Below are positions 15,166 through 23,810 of a stretch of 31,900 nucleotides of DNA, one piece after another. This DNA comes from Abiotrophia defectiva_A (lineage in GTDB: Bacteria; Bacillota; Bacilli; Lactobacillales; Aerococcaceae): positions 1-31,900 of the forward strand of contig CAUUNL010000011.1 of the NCBI GenBank assembly GCA_963546405.1, in the 5' to 3' direction. Within the stretch, counting starts at the first letter, position 1. Each line of letters begins with the position of its first letter. A program made the translations under genes and the position numbers. A model generated the notes under the pieces. The model was not told where the DNA came from and ran no database searches. It saw only the letters and a program-made list of their open reading frames with translations.

Positions 15166-18100
15166 ATGTTAATCAGTAATTTTTTTGAAGACCTGAGTCT
15201 TCAGTCTGTGGGCCAAATGCCGCAGGCGGCCTACTTCATTCCCTATGGGGATTTAGAAGAGGCCAAGCAAGCCAAGCGACGGCAGGAGTCGTCTCGTTTC
15301 GTGGACTTGAATGGGGACTGGGATTTCCATTATTTTGATAATGTCCGCTTGATTGAATCGCCCTATTGGTTGACAACTCACCAAGAGGACATAGATTGGA
15401 CTACGATGCCAGTGCCCAGTTGTTGGCAGTACCAGGGATACGATCACTTTCAATATACCAATACGGAATACCCTATTCCATTTAATCCACCGTATGTGCC
15501 CTATGCCAACCCTGCCGGGCTTTATAAACGAAGCTTTGAGATTAGGGATTTGGCAGACCTACCTGGGACAGAACTGGTTCTAGAAGGAGTAGACTCAGCA
15601 GCCTATGTCTGGGTCAATGATCATTTTGTCGGTTATGGGCAAATTTCGCACAGCCTGCAAGTTTATGATCTAACCCCTTATATCAAAGAGGGACAGAACC
15701 AGCTAGCAGTGTTAGTTCTCAAATGGTGTGACGGGACTTATTTAGAAGACCAGGACAAATTCCGGATGAGTGGCATTTTCCGCGATGTCTATCTGAGACG
15801 GCGATCTGCTCAGGGACTGGTTGATTTCCATCTTCGTCCCCAAGTGGCAGCAGATGGCCAGTCGGCCCAGCTGGAATGGTCTTGGTCCCTTAACCAGACA
15901 GGGGGGAGCTGGTCCTATCGCTTGGAAGATGCGGAGGGGCAGCTAGTCTTGGAGGAGACCAATCTTCCACTGGATTCTAGCCAGCAGACCGTGACCTTGT
16001 CCCTTGAAGAGCCTCATCTCTGGTCGGCTGAAAAACCATACCTATACATGCTCTATTGGTCGGTGGCAGGCGAGACCTATAAACAAGCCATTGGTCTGCG
16101 TCAGTTAGCTATCGACGAAGACGGCCTTTACTGTAACCATCAGGCTATCCGACTCATAGGGGTTAACCACCACGATTCTTGGCCGGATACGGGAGCGACT
16201 GTGACCTTGGAACGCCAAGTGCAAGACTTGATGCTCATGAAACATCACAACTTCAATGCTATTCGGACGGCTCACTATCCAAAGTCACCAGAATTCTATG
16301 AACTCTGCGACCGCTTGGGCTTTTATGTAATCAGTGAGGCCGACATAGAGTGTCACGGGGTGGTAGACCTATACGGCCGTGGCTATAGCCGCAACTTTAA
16401 CCAGATAGCGGAGGATCCTGAGTGGCAAGAGGCTCTAGTAAGCCGTATGGCGGCCAATATCTTGCCATTGCGGAACTTTTCCTCCATTATCATGTGGTCG
16501 GCGGGTAATGAATCAGGTTTTGGCGTCAACTTCGAAGTCCTGCTGGCTCAAGCCAAGTCCTGGGATCCGACGAGGATTCTGCATTATGAAGGGTATTATT
16601 TCCGCGACCCAGCTAAGGCGCACAATAAGCAGCATGTGGAAGTCTACAGCCGTATGTATCCGTCTATTGAAGAAATCGAGACTCTCTACTTCAGCGAGGG
16701 GGGCCAATATGCACCACTTGATCGGCCACTCATGCTCTGCGAGTATGCCCATGCCATGGGCAATGGACCGGGTGGTCTGGAAGATTATTATGACTGCCTG
16801 CAGCGTCATCCTCAATTAATTGGCCTCTTCGTCTGGGAATGGTGTGACCATGCCATCGCGGTGCCACAAGCGGGGCAGGCAGAACCTGCCTACCGTTACG
16901 GGGGGGACTTTGGCGACTATCCACACTTCGGTAATTTCTGTATGGATGGCTTGGTCTATCCGGATCGAACCTTGCATACGGGTCTCTTAGAGCACAAACA
17001 GGTCTTCCGGCCAGTTCGTCTAGTAAACTTTGAGCAAGAAGCCCGTCGAGCTTGCTTCCGTAATGACTATGCCTTCTTGAATTTGGCAGATGCCCTCTAC
17101 TTACGAGTGGAAGCCTATAATCAGGAGGGCTTGCTCTTAACGAGTCAAGACTGTGCAACTTGGCAGGCTGAGCCAGGTCAAACTACTTGGGTCGACTTAG
17201 CTTGTTGCGGGGACCTAGCGAGTGTGGCCAGCATACGCTTTGTCTATTTGGGTTTGGAAAATGAAGAGGAATATGGCTTCGACCAGGTAAGCTTGGCAGC
17301 CTATCAAGTCCCTAGCCTGAGTCAAGCGCCACAAGTTGTCAGTGCTCAAGAAAATCTGACCAGCTATCAATTGACCTGGGGCGACCTAGTCTTGACCTTT
17401 GATAAGGGCAGTTTAGCCCCAAGTCAAATCAGCTATGCCGGTCAAGAACTTCTCAAGCAAGCCGCCTTCTGGCAAATTTGGCGGGCGCCGACAGATAATG
17501 ATCGCCATGTTCGTAAGGAATGGGAGGCGGCCAATTATCATCACAGTCAGCTTTGGATTCAAGACAGTCGCCTAGAAGTTCAAGCAGATGGCGTCAGCCT
17601 ACATTTCTCAGGCGCTATGACGGCGCTAGCGCGGCAGAATCCATTGAGCCTAACAGGGTCTTGGAAACTGGCTAAGGATGGCCAGTTAAGTTTGGAAGTC
17701 CAAGCCAACTTGGATAGCCAAATGCCTTTCTTGCCACGCTTTGGCCTTTGCTTGCCATTGGTGGATGCCCAGACGGTTCATTATCTAGGACAGGGTCCTT
17801 TTGAAAATTATGCTGACAAGCAGGCTGCTAGCTACCGGGCCCAATTCAGTTTGGATGCTGGAGATTTCTATGAGCCGTATATTAAGCCACAAGAAAATGG
17901 CAACCGCAGCCAGGTGTCATGGCTCGAAGTTGTCCAGGCGCCGGTTCTCTGGCAGATTCAAGACCAGACCCCAGCGAGTTTGGGGCTTAACTTCAGTCTA
18001 TCGCCTTATAGTGCGCATACCTTGAGCCGGACTAGCCACCGCGATCAATTGCCAGAGCCATCAGGCTATTATCTCAACCTGGATCTAGCTCAAAGTGGTC

Positions 18101-18204
18101 TAGGGACCAATTCTTGTGGTCCTGCCTTACCAGAGGCCTATCGCATCACAGGACCTAACTTGTCCTGTCGCTGGACCATGGCCTGGCGGCCCTTGGACAA
18201 CTAA
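15166..18204 (+). CDS. lacZ: Beta-galactosidase, GH2 (LacZ-type), cytoplasmic
   Basis: The 1012-residue enzyme has the normal LacZ length and layout: an N-terminal jelly roll (DLNGDWDFHYF, PVPSCWQYQGYDHFQYTN), GH2 Ig-like domain, catalytic barrel (RLIGVNHHDSWPDTG, NAIRTAHYPKSPEFYELCDRLGFYVISEADIE), acid/base Glu449 in MWSAGNESGFG, nucleophile Glu526 in MLCEYAHAMGNG, then FVWEWCDHA, and the C-terminal Bgal small-chain domain with RAPTDND, GQGPFENYADK and PQENGNRS. It removes terminal beta-galactose from lactose or imported galactosides. There is no signal peptide or LPXTG motif, unlike pneumococcal BgaA. GAAGGGGGA gives good spacing to the ATG. Lying next to the endoglycosidase it may act on galactosylated N-glycan arms, but lactose remains a simple alternative. 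Confidence 0.95.
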   Translation: MLISNFFEDLSLQSVGQMPQAAYFIPYGDLEEAKQAKRRQESSRFVDLNGDWDFHYFDNVRLIESPYWLTTHQEDIDWTTMPVPSCWQYQGYDHFQYTNTEYPIPFNPPYVPYANPAGLYKRSFEIRDLADLPGTELVLEGVDSAAYVWVNDHFVGYGQISHSLQVYDLTPYIKEGQNQLAVLVLKWCDGTYLEDQDKFRMSGIFRDVYLRRRSAQGLVDFHLRPQVAADGQSAQLEWSWSLNQTGGSWSYRLEDAEGQLVLEETNLPLDSSQQTVTLSLEEPHLWSAEKPYLYMLYWSVAGETYKQAIGLRQLAIDEDGLYCNHQAIRLIGVNHHDSWPDTGATVTLERQVQDLMLMKHHNFNAIRTAHYPKSPEFYELCDRLGFYVISEADIECHGVVDLYGRGYSRNFNQIAEDPEWQEALVSRMAANILPLRNFSSIIMWSAGNESGFGVNFEVLLAQAKSWDPTRILHYEGYYFRDPAKAHNKQHVEVYSRMYPSIEEIETLYFSEGGQYAPLDRPLMLCEYAHAMGNGPGGLEDYYDCLQRHPQLIGLFVWEWCDHAIAVPQAGQAEPAYRYGGDFGDYPHFGNFCMDGLVYPDRTLHTGLLEHKQVFRPVRLVNFEQEARRACFRNDYAFLNLADALYLRVEAYNQEGLLLTSQDCATWQAEPGQTTWVDLACCGDLASVASIRFVYLGLENEEEYGFDQVSLAAYQVPSLSQAPQVVSAQENLTSYQLTWGDLVLTFDKGSLAPSQISYAGQELLKQAAFWQIWRAPTDNDRHVRKEWEAANYHHSQLWIQDSRLEVQADGVSLHFSGAMTALARQNPLSLTGSWKLAKDGQLSLEVQANLDSQMPFLPRFGLCLPLVDAQTVHYLGQGPFENYADKQAASYRAQFSLDAGDFYEPYIKPQENGNRSQVSWLEVVQAPVLWQIQDQTPASLGLNFSLSPYSAHTLSRTSHRDQLPEPSGYYLNLDLAQSGLGTNSCGPALPEAYRITGPNLSCRWTMAWRPLDN

Positions 18205-18216
18205 GCATCAAACAAG

Positions 18217-18244
18217 AAATCCAGGGCTATTAGCCCTGGATTTT
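18217..18244 (+). terminator. Terminator of lacZ
   Basis: AAATCCAGGGCT pairs perfectly with AGCCCTGGATTT around ATT, with a short T-run at the end. Confidence 0.9.
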
Positions 18245-18246
18245 AT

Positions 18247-18278
18247 AAAAAAAGGCTAAGTTGAAAACTTAGCCTTTT
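18247..18278 (-). terminator. Terminator of the minus-strand two-gene operon
   Basis: AAGGCTAAGTT pairs with AACTTAGCCTT around GAA. Read on the minus strand, the stem is followed by seven T's. On the plus strand four T's follow, so it may also back up the lacZ terminator. Confidence 0.9.
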
Positions 18279-18282
18279 ATGT

Positions 18283-18885
18283 TTATTCAAAGTCTTTGAC
18301 CATAGCTTTGTAGAAATCATGGTTGTAAATAACGAAAAGGTCATATTGTGGTTTATCAGGCTTTTTCTCGTCCTGACCGAGGCGGTGGCCACTTAGGATA
18401 AGGCCGAAATCCTTAGTCTCGACAAAGACCTTATCGACAGGTGAGGGTTCCCGATTAAGCAGGCGCTCCATTTGGGCTTCAGGTTTGACTCCTAGGCCTG
18501 CCATGCGTTGGCGGATGGTGTCGGCATCTAGCTTGGCCATAGCAAAGGCTAGCACCTTGTTATCGGGAGTTGATAGGAGCACTGCTTCAGGACCGAAGCG
18601 ATGGATGGTGTACTTGAAGTCGCTATTAGCTAGTTGAGTTTCCTTGCTATCCGTTACTTCCCATTTGAAGAGTTGAGCGAGATTGTCAAGAGTCTTCTTA
18701 GCATCCTTGATGTCTAAGGCTTCCTTCAGTTTAGGAGTCAACTCGTTGCTAGCAGCTTCTAGGCTTTCGTAAGAAGTTTGACTTGAGCCAGACTGGCTAG
18801 ACTCAGATGACGATTGGGCCAGTACGGGGCTAGTCGTTAAGACCAGACCAGCCGCTAATAGGCTAAGTTTCTTGAATAGAGACAT
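18283..18885 (-). CDS. Secreted protein of unknown function
   Basis: The 200-residue protein begins MSLFKKLSLLAAGLVLTT and has a signal peptidase I site after SPVLA (residue 23). A short Ser/Gln-rich linker follows (to about 45), then a soluble domain with IHRFGPEAVLLSTPDNKVLAFAMAKLDADTIRQRMAGLGVKP and YDLFVIYNHDFYKAM near the end. No lipobox cysteine or LPXTG is present, so it should be released or held by the wall. I chose the ATG at 18885 because GGAGG stands about seven bases before it and the signal peptide starts there; a longer frame from 18927 would overlap the upstream gene. It follows the membrane protein gene by 16 bases, so they form an operon. I do not recognise the family with certainty. 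Confidence 0.75.
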   Translation of the reverse strand: MSLFKKLSLLAAGLVLTTSPVLAQSSSESSQSGSSQTSYESLEAASNELTPKLKEALDIKDAKKTLDNLAQLFKWEVTDSKETQLANSDFKYTIHRFGPEAVLLSTPDNKVLAFAMAKLDADTIRQRMAGLGVKPEAQMERLLNREPSPVDKVFVETKDFGLILSGHRLGQDEKKPDKPQYDLFVIYNHDFYKAMVKDFE

Positions 18886-18901
18886 ATACTTCCTCCCTGA
18901 C

Positions 18902-19498
18902 TTACTTGTCTGAGATGGCATCTTCAAAACGAAGACTTGGTTTGACTTGCATCAGATAGCGGAAGAGTTCAATGAGATTGTCGTATTTTTGCTGACTGAC
19001 AGTCCCCATATCTAAAGAATGCATTTCCTGCTCACCTTCTCTCATGTAGAGGAAGAAGAGGTGGTTGGATGAGACATGTGGGCCGTCTTTCATGCGTTCA
19101 ATCTTTACACCGATTAGGCTTAACTCTTCGATTTGGTAGTCAATGAAGCCGTTTTTGATATAGAAGAGGGTATCGCGGTAGACATAGAATTGGTTGAGTG
19201 GGTCCACAAAGCTAGCTTGCTCCGTCAGCAAGGAGAGGTTGTCACGCAATTCAGGGTAGCGTTGGTAGGTCGCTTCGTAGCGTGCCTTGGTTTCCCGTCT
19301 GATTTTGAAAGCAAGGAAAATGAAGCTGATGCCCATAGGGATAAAGAGTAGGCCAAAGATACTAGATATGATAATGCCGACCTGATCCTGTTTATTGATT
19401 GCACTCGGGATATTGAGAACAGCCCAAAGACCCATGAGGGTGCAGAAAATCCCGAATGGTAAGGCTGTGAACATCGCATGATTATTATTCTGTTTCAT
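18902..19498 (-). CDS. Membrane protein with two N-terminal helices, function unknown
   Basis: This is a 198-residue protein with two membrane segments (about 10-30 and 40-64), a basic stretch (KIRRETKARYE) and a soluble C-terminal part (about 66-198) of alternating strands and a final helix (YDNLIELFRYLMQVKPSL). That pattern would fit a bacterial PH-like domain, but I see no decisive motif. AGGAGG is six bases before the ATG. It is the first gene of a two-gene operon with a secreted protein, and its promoter has an extended -10 next to a perfect inverted repeat. The pair may act together at the cell envelope; this is inference from gene order only. Confidence 0.72.
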   Translation of the reverse strand: MKQNNNHAMFTALPFGIFCTLMGLWAVLNIPSAINKQDQVGIIISSIFGLLFIPMGISFIFLAFKIRRETKARYEATYQRYPELRDNLSLLTEQASFVDPLNQFYVYRDTLFYIKNGFIDYQIEELSLIGVKIERMKDGPHVSSNHLFFLYMREGEQEMHSLDMGTVSQQKYDNLIELFRYLMQVKPSLRFEDAISDK

Positions 19499-19527
19499 TG
19501 AAAACCTCCTAAGATAGTCTTTGCCTT

Positions 19528-19557
19528 ATTATAGCATAAGACAAGGTTTCTTGTCTT
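19528..19557 (-). promoter_or_regulatory. Promoter of the membrane/secreted pair with operator-like inverted repeat
   Basis: On the minus strand an extended -10, TGCTATAAT, lies with its hexamer at 19528-19533. Just upstream, AAGACAAG (19538-19545) and CTTGTCTT (19550-19557) form a perfect eight-base inverted repeat around four bases. It covers the region where the -35 box would be, a place suited to a dimeric regulator. There is no long T-run, so a terminator is less likely. Confidence 0.5.
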
Positions 19558-19569
19558 TGATTGCCAATC

Positions 19570-19600
19570 AAAAAAGAGGCTGAGACAAGTGTCTCAGCCT
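19570..19600 (-). terminator. Terminator of cysK-cysE, overlapping the end of cysE
   Basis: AGGCTGAGACA (19577-19587) pairs with TGTCTCAGCCT (19590-19600). On the minus strand six T's follow. The cysE stop codon lies inside the stem, so coding and terminator sequence overlap by seven bases. Confidence 0.88.
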
Positions 19601-20178
19601 TTAGCCTTTGGCTCCGAAGAGCTAGGAGAAGTCTTGTGAAAAGGTACAATCTGATCTTGCCCCGGGTACTTAATCCAGGCGGGGGCTTCGTATACAATAG
19701 AACCTGCAGGCACATCTTGCTTGATGACGACATTACAGCCGATTTTGGCTCCTTGGCCGATTGTGACATTGCCCAGAATCTTGGTGCCCGCTCCTATCAG
19801 GACATGGTCTTCAACCGTGGGGTGGCGTTTGACGGGGTCTAACTTGGTCCCGCCCAGGGTCACACCCTGATAGAGGGTGACATCCTTGCCAACTATGGCC
19901 GTCTCACCAATGACGATGCCCATGCCATGGTCCATAAAGAGGCCAGGACCAATTTGGGCACCGGGATGAATTTCAATGCCGGTCACGCGACGGGCGCGTT
20001 TGGCTAGAAGTCTAGCTAGGAGTGGATGGCCCTTGCTATAGAGCGCATGGGCAATGTAGTGGTAGTTAAGAGCCTTAATATGTGGATAGGTCCAGAAGAC
20101 CATCCAAGGCGACTTGGCAGCTGGGTCAAGGGCCATGACGCGTTGAATATTATAAGAAAGTCGTTGCCAGAAAGACAT
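19594..20178 (-). CDS. cysE: Serine O-acetyltransferase
   Basis: The 194-residue enzyme transfers acetyl from acetyl-CoA to L-serine, the first step of cysteine synthesis. After a short helical N-terminus (LDPAAKSPWMVFWTYPHIKALNYHYIAHALY), left-handed beta-helix hexapeptide repeats run from about 68 (GIEIHPGAQIGPGLFMDHGMGIVIGETAIVGKDVTLYQGVTLGG) to about 175. Asp83-His84 in MDHGMG lie in the active site. It is shorter than the E. coli enzyme at the N-terminus, as is usual in Gram-positives. The start codon overlaps the cysK stop by one base (TAATG), so translation is coupled. The tail SPSSSEPKAKG is unstructured; whether it docks into CysK as in other synthase complexes is open, since the usual C-terminal Ile is missing. 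Confidence 0.95.
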   Translation of the reverse strand: MSFWQRLSYNIQRVMALDPAAKSPWMVFWTYPHIKALNYHYIAHALYSKGHPLLARLLAKRARRVTGIEIHPGAQIGPGLFMDHGMGIVIGETAIVGKDVTLYQGVTLGGTKLDPVKRHPTVEDHVLIGAGTKILGNVTIGQGAKIGCNVVIKQDVPAGSIVYEAPAWIKYPGQDQIVPFHKTSPSSSEPKAKG

Positions 20179-21086
20179 TAAACTTGGACGTAGTTCCCAC
20201 CTTCAAAGTCCAAGACGGAGAGGTATTTCTCTACGCCATCAGGTAAGATGGTCACAATTTTTTTGTCAGGATATTGGGCAGCTAATTTCTTAGCCCCGGC
20301 CAAGGCTGCACCAGACGAAATACCGACCCCAATACCAGTCGTCCGGATAAAGTCTTTGGCTTCAGCGAAGGCTTCGTCATTGCTGATGGTTAGGACTTGG
20401 TTGGCTAATTCAGGTTTGAAGTTACCTGGCAGGAAGCCAGTCCCAATTCCTTGAATCTTATGGGCGCCAGCCCGGCCTTGGCTGATAACAGGTGAATCTT
20501 CTGGTTCTAAGGCCACTGCTAAGACGCCAGGTTTGTGTTCATTCAAGTATTCCACAACCCCAGTGAAGGTGCCGCCAGTCCCAATCCCTGCGACGAAGAT
20601 ATCAAGGTCTGGCACTTGTTCTAGGATTTCCTTACCTGTAGTTTGGTGGTGGTAAGCTGGGTTAGCTGGGTTATCGAATTGGCTCAAAATAATAGCGTTT
20701 GGATAGCGGCTCTTGATTTCTTCCGCCTTAGCGATGGCCGCCTTCATGCCGCCTTCTTTTGGAGTCAAGACGAGTTGCGCCCCGTAGGCCTTGATAAGTT
20801 GGCGACGCTCCACACTAAAGCTTTCAGGCATGATGACAACTGCCTTGAGACCCAAGACAGAGGCCAGAAGGGCGACTGCAATCCCAGTGTTACCAGAACT
20901 TGGCTCAACAAAGATGGTTTCAGGCGTTACTGCACCTGCTGCTTGAGCTGCTTGAATCATACCCAGAACGGCACGATCTTTGACGCTGCCACCCAAGTTG
21001 TACTTCTCGAGTTTGACATAGATATTGCTATTGTCTAATTGATAGACAGGGGTATTGCCGATAAATTCTAATGAGGTTTGGGACAT
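20178..21086 (-). CDS. cysK: Cysteine synthase A (O-acetylserine sulfhydrylase)
   Basis: The 302-residue PLP enzyme makes cysteine from O-acetylserine and sulfide. Seen are TPVYQLDNSNIYVKLEKYNLGGSVKDRA with the PLP lysine Lys36, EPSSGNTGIAVALLA, the QFDNPANPAYHHQTTGKEI loop, the PLP phosphate loop AGIGTGGTFTGV, and GVGISSGAALAGA. AAGGAG lies nine bases before ATG 21086, so the longer start at 21104, which lies before that site, is rejected. It is the first gene of a cysK-cysE operon. Its length is normal. The upstream 190 bases hold an extended -10 but no T-box or S-box structure that I can see. Confidence 0.95.
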   Translation of the reverse strand: MSQTSLEFIGNTPVYQLDNSNIYVKLEKYNLGGSVKDRAVLGMIQAAQAAGAVTPETIFVEPSSGNTGIAVALLASVLGLKAVVIMPESFSVERRQLIKAYGAQLVLTPKEGGMKAAIAKAEEIKSRYPNAIILSQFDNPANPAYHHQTTGKEILEQVPDLDIFVAGIGTGGTFTGVVEYLNEHKPGVLAVALEPEDSPVISQGRAGAHKIQGIGTGFLPGNFKPELANQVLTISNDEAFAEAKDFIRTTGIGVGISSGAALAGAKKLAAQYPDKKIVTILPDGVEKYLSVLDFEGGNYVQV

Positions 21087-21137
21087 ATAGTTCAACTCCT
21101 TCATATTTGGCTGTCATCAGCCGACTTATTGTTGATT

Positions 21138-21146
21138 AGTATAACA
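21138..21146 (-). promoter_or_regulatory. Extended -10 promoter of cysK-cysE
   Basis: On the minus strand TGTTATACT (TGn plus TATACT) lies about 50 bases before the cysK start. The -35 region is poor. The site is divergent from the pcrA promoter about 110 bases away. Confidence 0.5.
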
Positions 21147-21249
21147 CAGTTTGGTATGTCTGGCGCGGGTTTAGGGCTATTTTGGCTATCTTAATTTCAT
21201 ATAACCAGCTATAGTTTTTGACTTGAAAGGTGAGTTTAGTCTCAGGATT

Positions 21250-21258
21250 TGTTATAAT
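21250..21258 (+). promoter_or_regulatory. Extended -10 promoter of pcrA
   Basis: TGTTATAAT is an extended -10 with a perfect hexamer at 21253-21258, giving a transcript start near 21265. No -35 at the correct distance is convincing. Confidence 0.6.
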
Positions 21259-21292
21259 GGGAGTTGAGATTTAGAAGATGGAGGTTGGGCAT

Positions 21293-23677
21293 GTGACGGC
21301 GCTAGATACGTTGATTAAAGGCTTAAATTCAAAACAAAGAGAGGCGGTTCTGACCACGGAAGGGCCTGTCCTGATTGCAGCCGGAGCAGGCAGTGGTAAG
21401 ACGCGGGTCTTAACTCATCGCATCGCCTACCTGATTCAGGAGCGCCAAGTTAATCCTTGGAATATCCTGGCCATTACCTTCACCAATAAAGCAGCAGCCG
21501 AGATGAGAGAACGGGTCCAACGTCTAGTGGGGGAAGAGGCTTCTTCTATTTGGGTGGCTACCTTCCACGCCATGTGCGCCCGTATTCTGCGTCGGGAAAT
21601 CGAGACGCTGGGCTATGCCAAGAACTTTACCATTATTGACCAGGGTGAGCAGCAGACTCTGATGAAACAAGTCTTGCGGGACTTGAACTTGGACAGTGAC
21701 CAGTATAACTATAAGGACTTGCTCTGGGTCATTGATGCGGCTAAGAACCAAGGTTACCTACCGGATGATTTCCTAGCTTCTGATAGTGGCTATATTCATG
21801 AAATTCATGCCAATATCTACCGTAATTATCAGAAGCGACTCAAGGCCGCCAATGCTCTGGACTTTAACGACCTGATTTTGCTGACTGTGCGACTACTGGA
21901 ACAGAATCCGACCATCCGCCAGTTCTATCAGCAGAAATTCCAATATATCCATGTAGATGAGTATCAAGATACCAACCACAGCCAATACCGTTTGGTTCAA
22001 CTCCTAGCGGGTTTGCTTAAAAATATCTGCGTAGTAGGGGATGCCGACCAATCTATCTATGGTTGGCGGGGGGCCAACATGGCTAATATCCTTAACTTCG
22101 AGCAGGACTACCCTCAAGCTAAGGTAATCTTGCTAGAACAGAATTACCGTTCAACTCAAACTATTCTTAAGGCCGCTAACAGTGTGATTGAAAATAACCT
22201 CCAGCGTAAGGATAAGCAACTCTGGAGTGACGGCCAAGTAGGGGAGAAGATTCAAATCTACTCTGCGGACAGTGACTTGGAAGAAACAGATTTTGTGACG
22301 CGGACTATCCGGCATTTGCGGGACCAAGAAGGCGCCAACTATAGCCAAGTAGCCGTGCTCTATCGGACTCAGGCCCAATCACGGGGGCTAGAAGAAGCCC
22401 TCTTGCGGTCCAATATGCCCTACAAGGTAGTGGGGGGACTTAAGTTCTATGCCCGCAAGGAAATTCAAGACACTTTGGCTTATCTGCGACTCTTGGACAA
22501 CCCACATGACAACCTCAGTCTCAATCGAATCATTAATGTGCCTAAGCGGGGAATTGGGGCAACAACGGTGACCAAGTTGGCTGAATTTGCGGATTCCCTG
22601 GGAGTCTCCTGGTTTGAGGCCATTGGGCGCCTACATTTCTCTAATTTCTCAGCGAGCGTTCAGAAAAAACTGATGGACTTTGCTCACTTGATTGAGACCT
22701 TGCGCCAGCAAGTGCCTTTCTTACCACTCCGGGACTTAACGGAAGAAGTTTGGTATAAGACGGGTTACCTTAAGTCGCTTAAGGAAGAAGGGACGGTCGA
22801 GGCGGCCAACCGCTTGGAGAACTTGGAAGAATTTGCCTCAGTCGTCACCCAGTTTGACCAAACGGAGCGGGAGGCAATCTTGGAACAAGATCCTGATTAT
22901 TTGGCTCAGACTCAGGGCCAGGAAGAAGTAGCTTTAGCGCCACTGACCCAATTTTTAACCGATGTCTCCCTTATGACCGATGCAGACAATCAGGAAGAGG
23001 TCTTAGATCAGGTGACTCTCATGACCCTGCATGCAGCCAAGGGCTTGGAATTTCCTTATGTCTTTATGGTAGGCATGGAAGAGGGGCTCTTCCCACTGCG
23101 TCGGGCTAGTGAGAATCCTGACGAGCTAGAAGAAGAGCGACGTCTGGCCTATGTGGGTATGACCCGGGCTGAACGCGCCCTCTACCTGACTGCTAGCAAG
23201 CGACGCCTGCAATATGGCCGGACGGTGACCAATCCACCAAGCCGTTTCTTGGATGAGATCCAACCCGATTTGGTAGAGTGGCTAGGGTCAGGCCGTCAGT
23301 CAAGTGCCTACGGCCAAAGTAGCTGGAAGCAGTCCTGGTCTGATAGCCCTTCTTATTGGACGGGCTTGCATCATCAGCCAACCGCCAATGTTGCGCCTAG
23401 TCGGACTATTCGCAAGCAAGAAGCGGGTGAGCGTCGTCTTAAGAATCAAGCGGCCCTCCGGCATAAGGGACCGGCCACTGGGGCTAGCCCTGCCTCAAGT
23501 GGGACAGGCCAAGTTTGGCAGGTCGGGGATAAGGTCCTTCACAAGACTTTCGGCCAAGGCACCATTGTTAAGGTGGCTAAGGCTGGCAAAGACCAACTAC
23601 TGAGCGTGGCCTTTGCCTCGCAAGGTATCAAAGATTTGATGGCAGCCTACGCCCCTTTGACTAAGGCAAATGAATAA
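21293..23677 (+). CDS. pcrA: ATP-dependent DNA helicase PcrA (UvrD/Rep superfamily 1A)
   Basis: The 794-residue 3'-5' helicase acts in repair, removal of RecA filaments and resolving replication-transcription conflicts. All SF1A motifs are visible: Walker A GAGSGKT (31-37), ITFTNKAAAEMRER, VDEYQDTN, VVGDADQSIYGWRGA, LEQNYRSTQ, TLHAAKGLEFPYVFMVGMEEGLFP and AYVGMTRAERALYLT. The C-terminal Tudor-like RNA-polymerase-binding domain VWQVGDKVLHKTFGQGTIVKV is present. GGAGG at 21280-21284 lies eight bases before a GTG at 21293, giving MTALDTLIKGLNSKQREAV as in relatives, so I prefer this over the ATG at 21278, whose ribosome site is weak. It precedes ligA as in many Firmicutes, but has its own terminator. 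Confidence 0.96.
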   Translation: MTALDTLIKGLNSKQREAVLTTEGPVLIAAGAGSGKTRVLTHRIAYLIQERQVNPWNILAITFTNKAAAEMRERVQRLVGEEASSIWVATFHAMCARILRREIETLGYAKNFTIIDQGEQQTLMKQVLRDLNLDSDQYNYKDLLWVIDAAKNQGYLPDDFLASDSGYIHEIHANIYRNYQKRLKAANALDFNDLILLTVRLLEQNPTIRQFYQQKFQYIHVDEYQDTNHSQYRLVQLLAGLLKNICVVGDADQSIYGWRGANMANILNFEQDYPQAKVILLEQNYRSTQTILKAANSVIENNLQRKDKQLWSDGQVGEKIQIYSADSDLEETDFVTRTIRHLRDQEGANYSQVAVLYRTQAQSRGLEEALLRSNMPYKVVGGLKFYARKEIQDTLAYLRLLDNPHDNLSLNRIINVPKRGIGATTVTKLAEFADSLGVSWFEAIGRLHFSNFSASVQKKLMDFAHLIETLRQQVPFLPLRDLTEEVWYKTGYLKSLKEEGTVEAANRLENLEEFASVVTQFDQTEREAILEQDPDYLAQTQGQEEVALAPLTQFLTDVSLMTDADNQEEVLDQVTLMTLHAAKGLEFPYVFMVGMEEGLFPLRRASENPDELEEERRLAYVGMTRAERALYLTASKRRLQYGRTVTNPPSRFLDEIQPDLVEWLGSGRQSSAYGQSSWKQSWSDSPSYWTGLHHQPTANVAPSRTIRKQEAGERRLKNQAALRHKGPATGASPASSGTGQVWQVGDKVLHKTFGQGTIVKVAKAGKDQLLSVAFASQGIKDLMAAYAPLTKANE

Positions 23678-23685
23678 AATAAGCC

Positions 23686-23713
23686 AAGCTGAGACTGAAG
23701 TCTCAGCTTTTTT
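23686..23713 (+). terminator. Terminator of pcrA
   Basis: AAGCTGAGACT pairs with AGTCTCAGCTT around GA, ending in a run of six T's. Its core GCTGAGAC is shared with the cysE terminator. Confidence 0.92.
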
Positions 23714-23810
23714 CATATGACTTAGGTGTTCGATAATGGTCGCCTCGGGAGGGCATATTGCACTTTTGTAAAAAGTTCGCATTTTCCGAGAAAAATTCGC
23801 TCAAATGCGC

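Noticed and set aside
16730..17158. 142-codon frame on the minus strand inside lacZ
   Set aside because: It is a shadow of the GH2 reading frame, lacks a ribosome site and has an Arg/Ser/Pro-rich sequence with no recognisable family.
18886..18927. Upstream start (MKMPSQ) of the secreted protein, similar to an upstream start of LigA (MKMPSQ)
   Set aside because: In both genes the ribosome site favours a later ATG; the likeness is chance.
21105..21277. T-box or other riboswitch upstream of cysK
   Set aside because: No T-box sequence, specifier stem or terminator/antiterminator pair could be seen.
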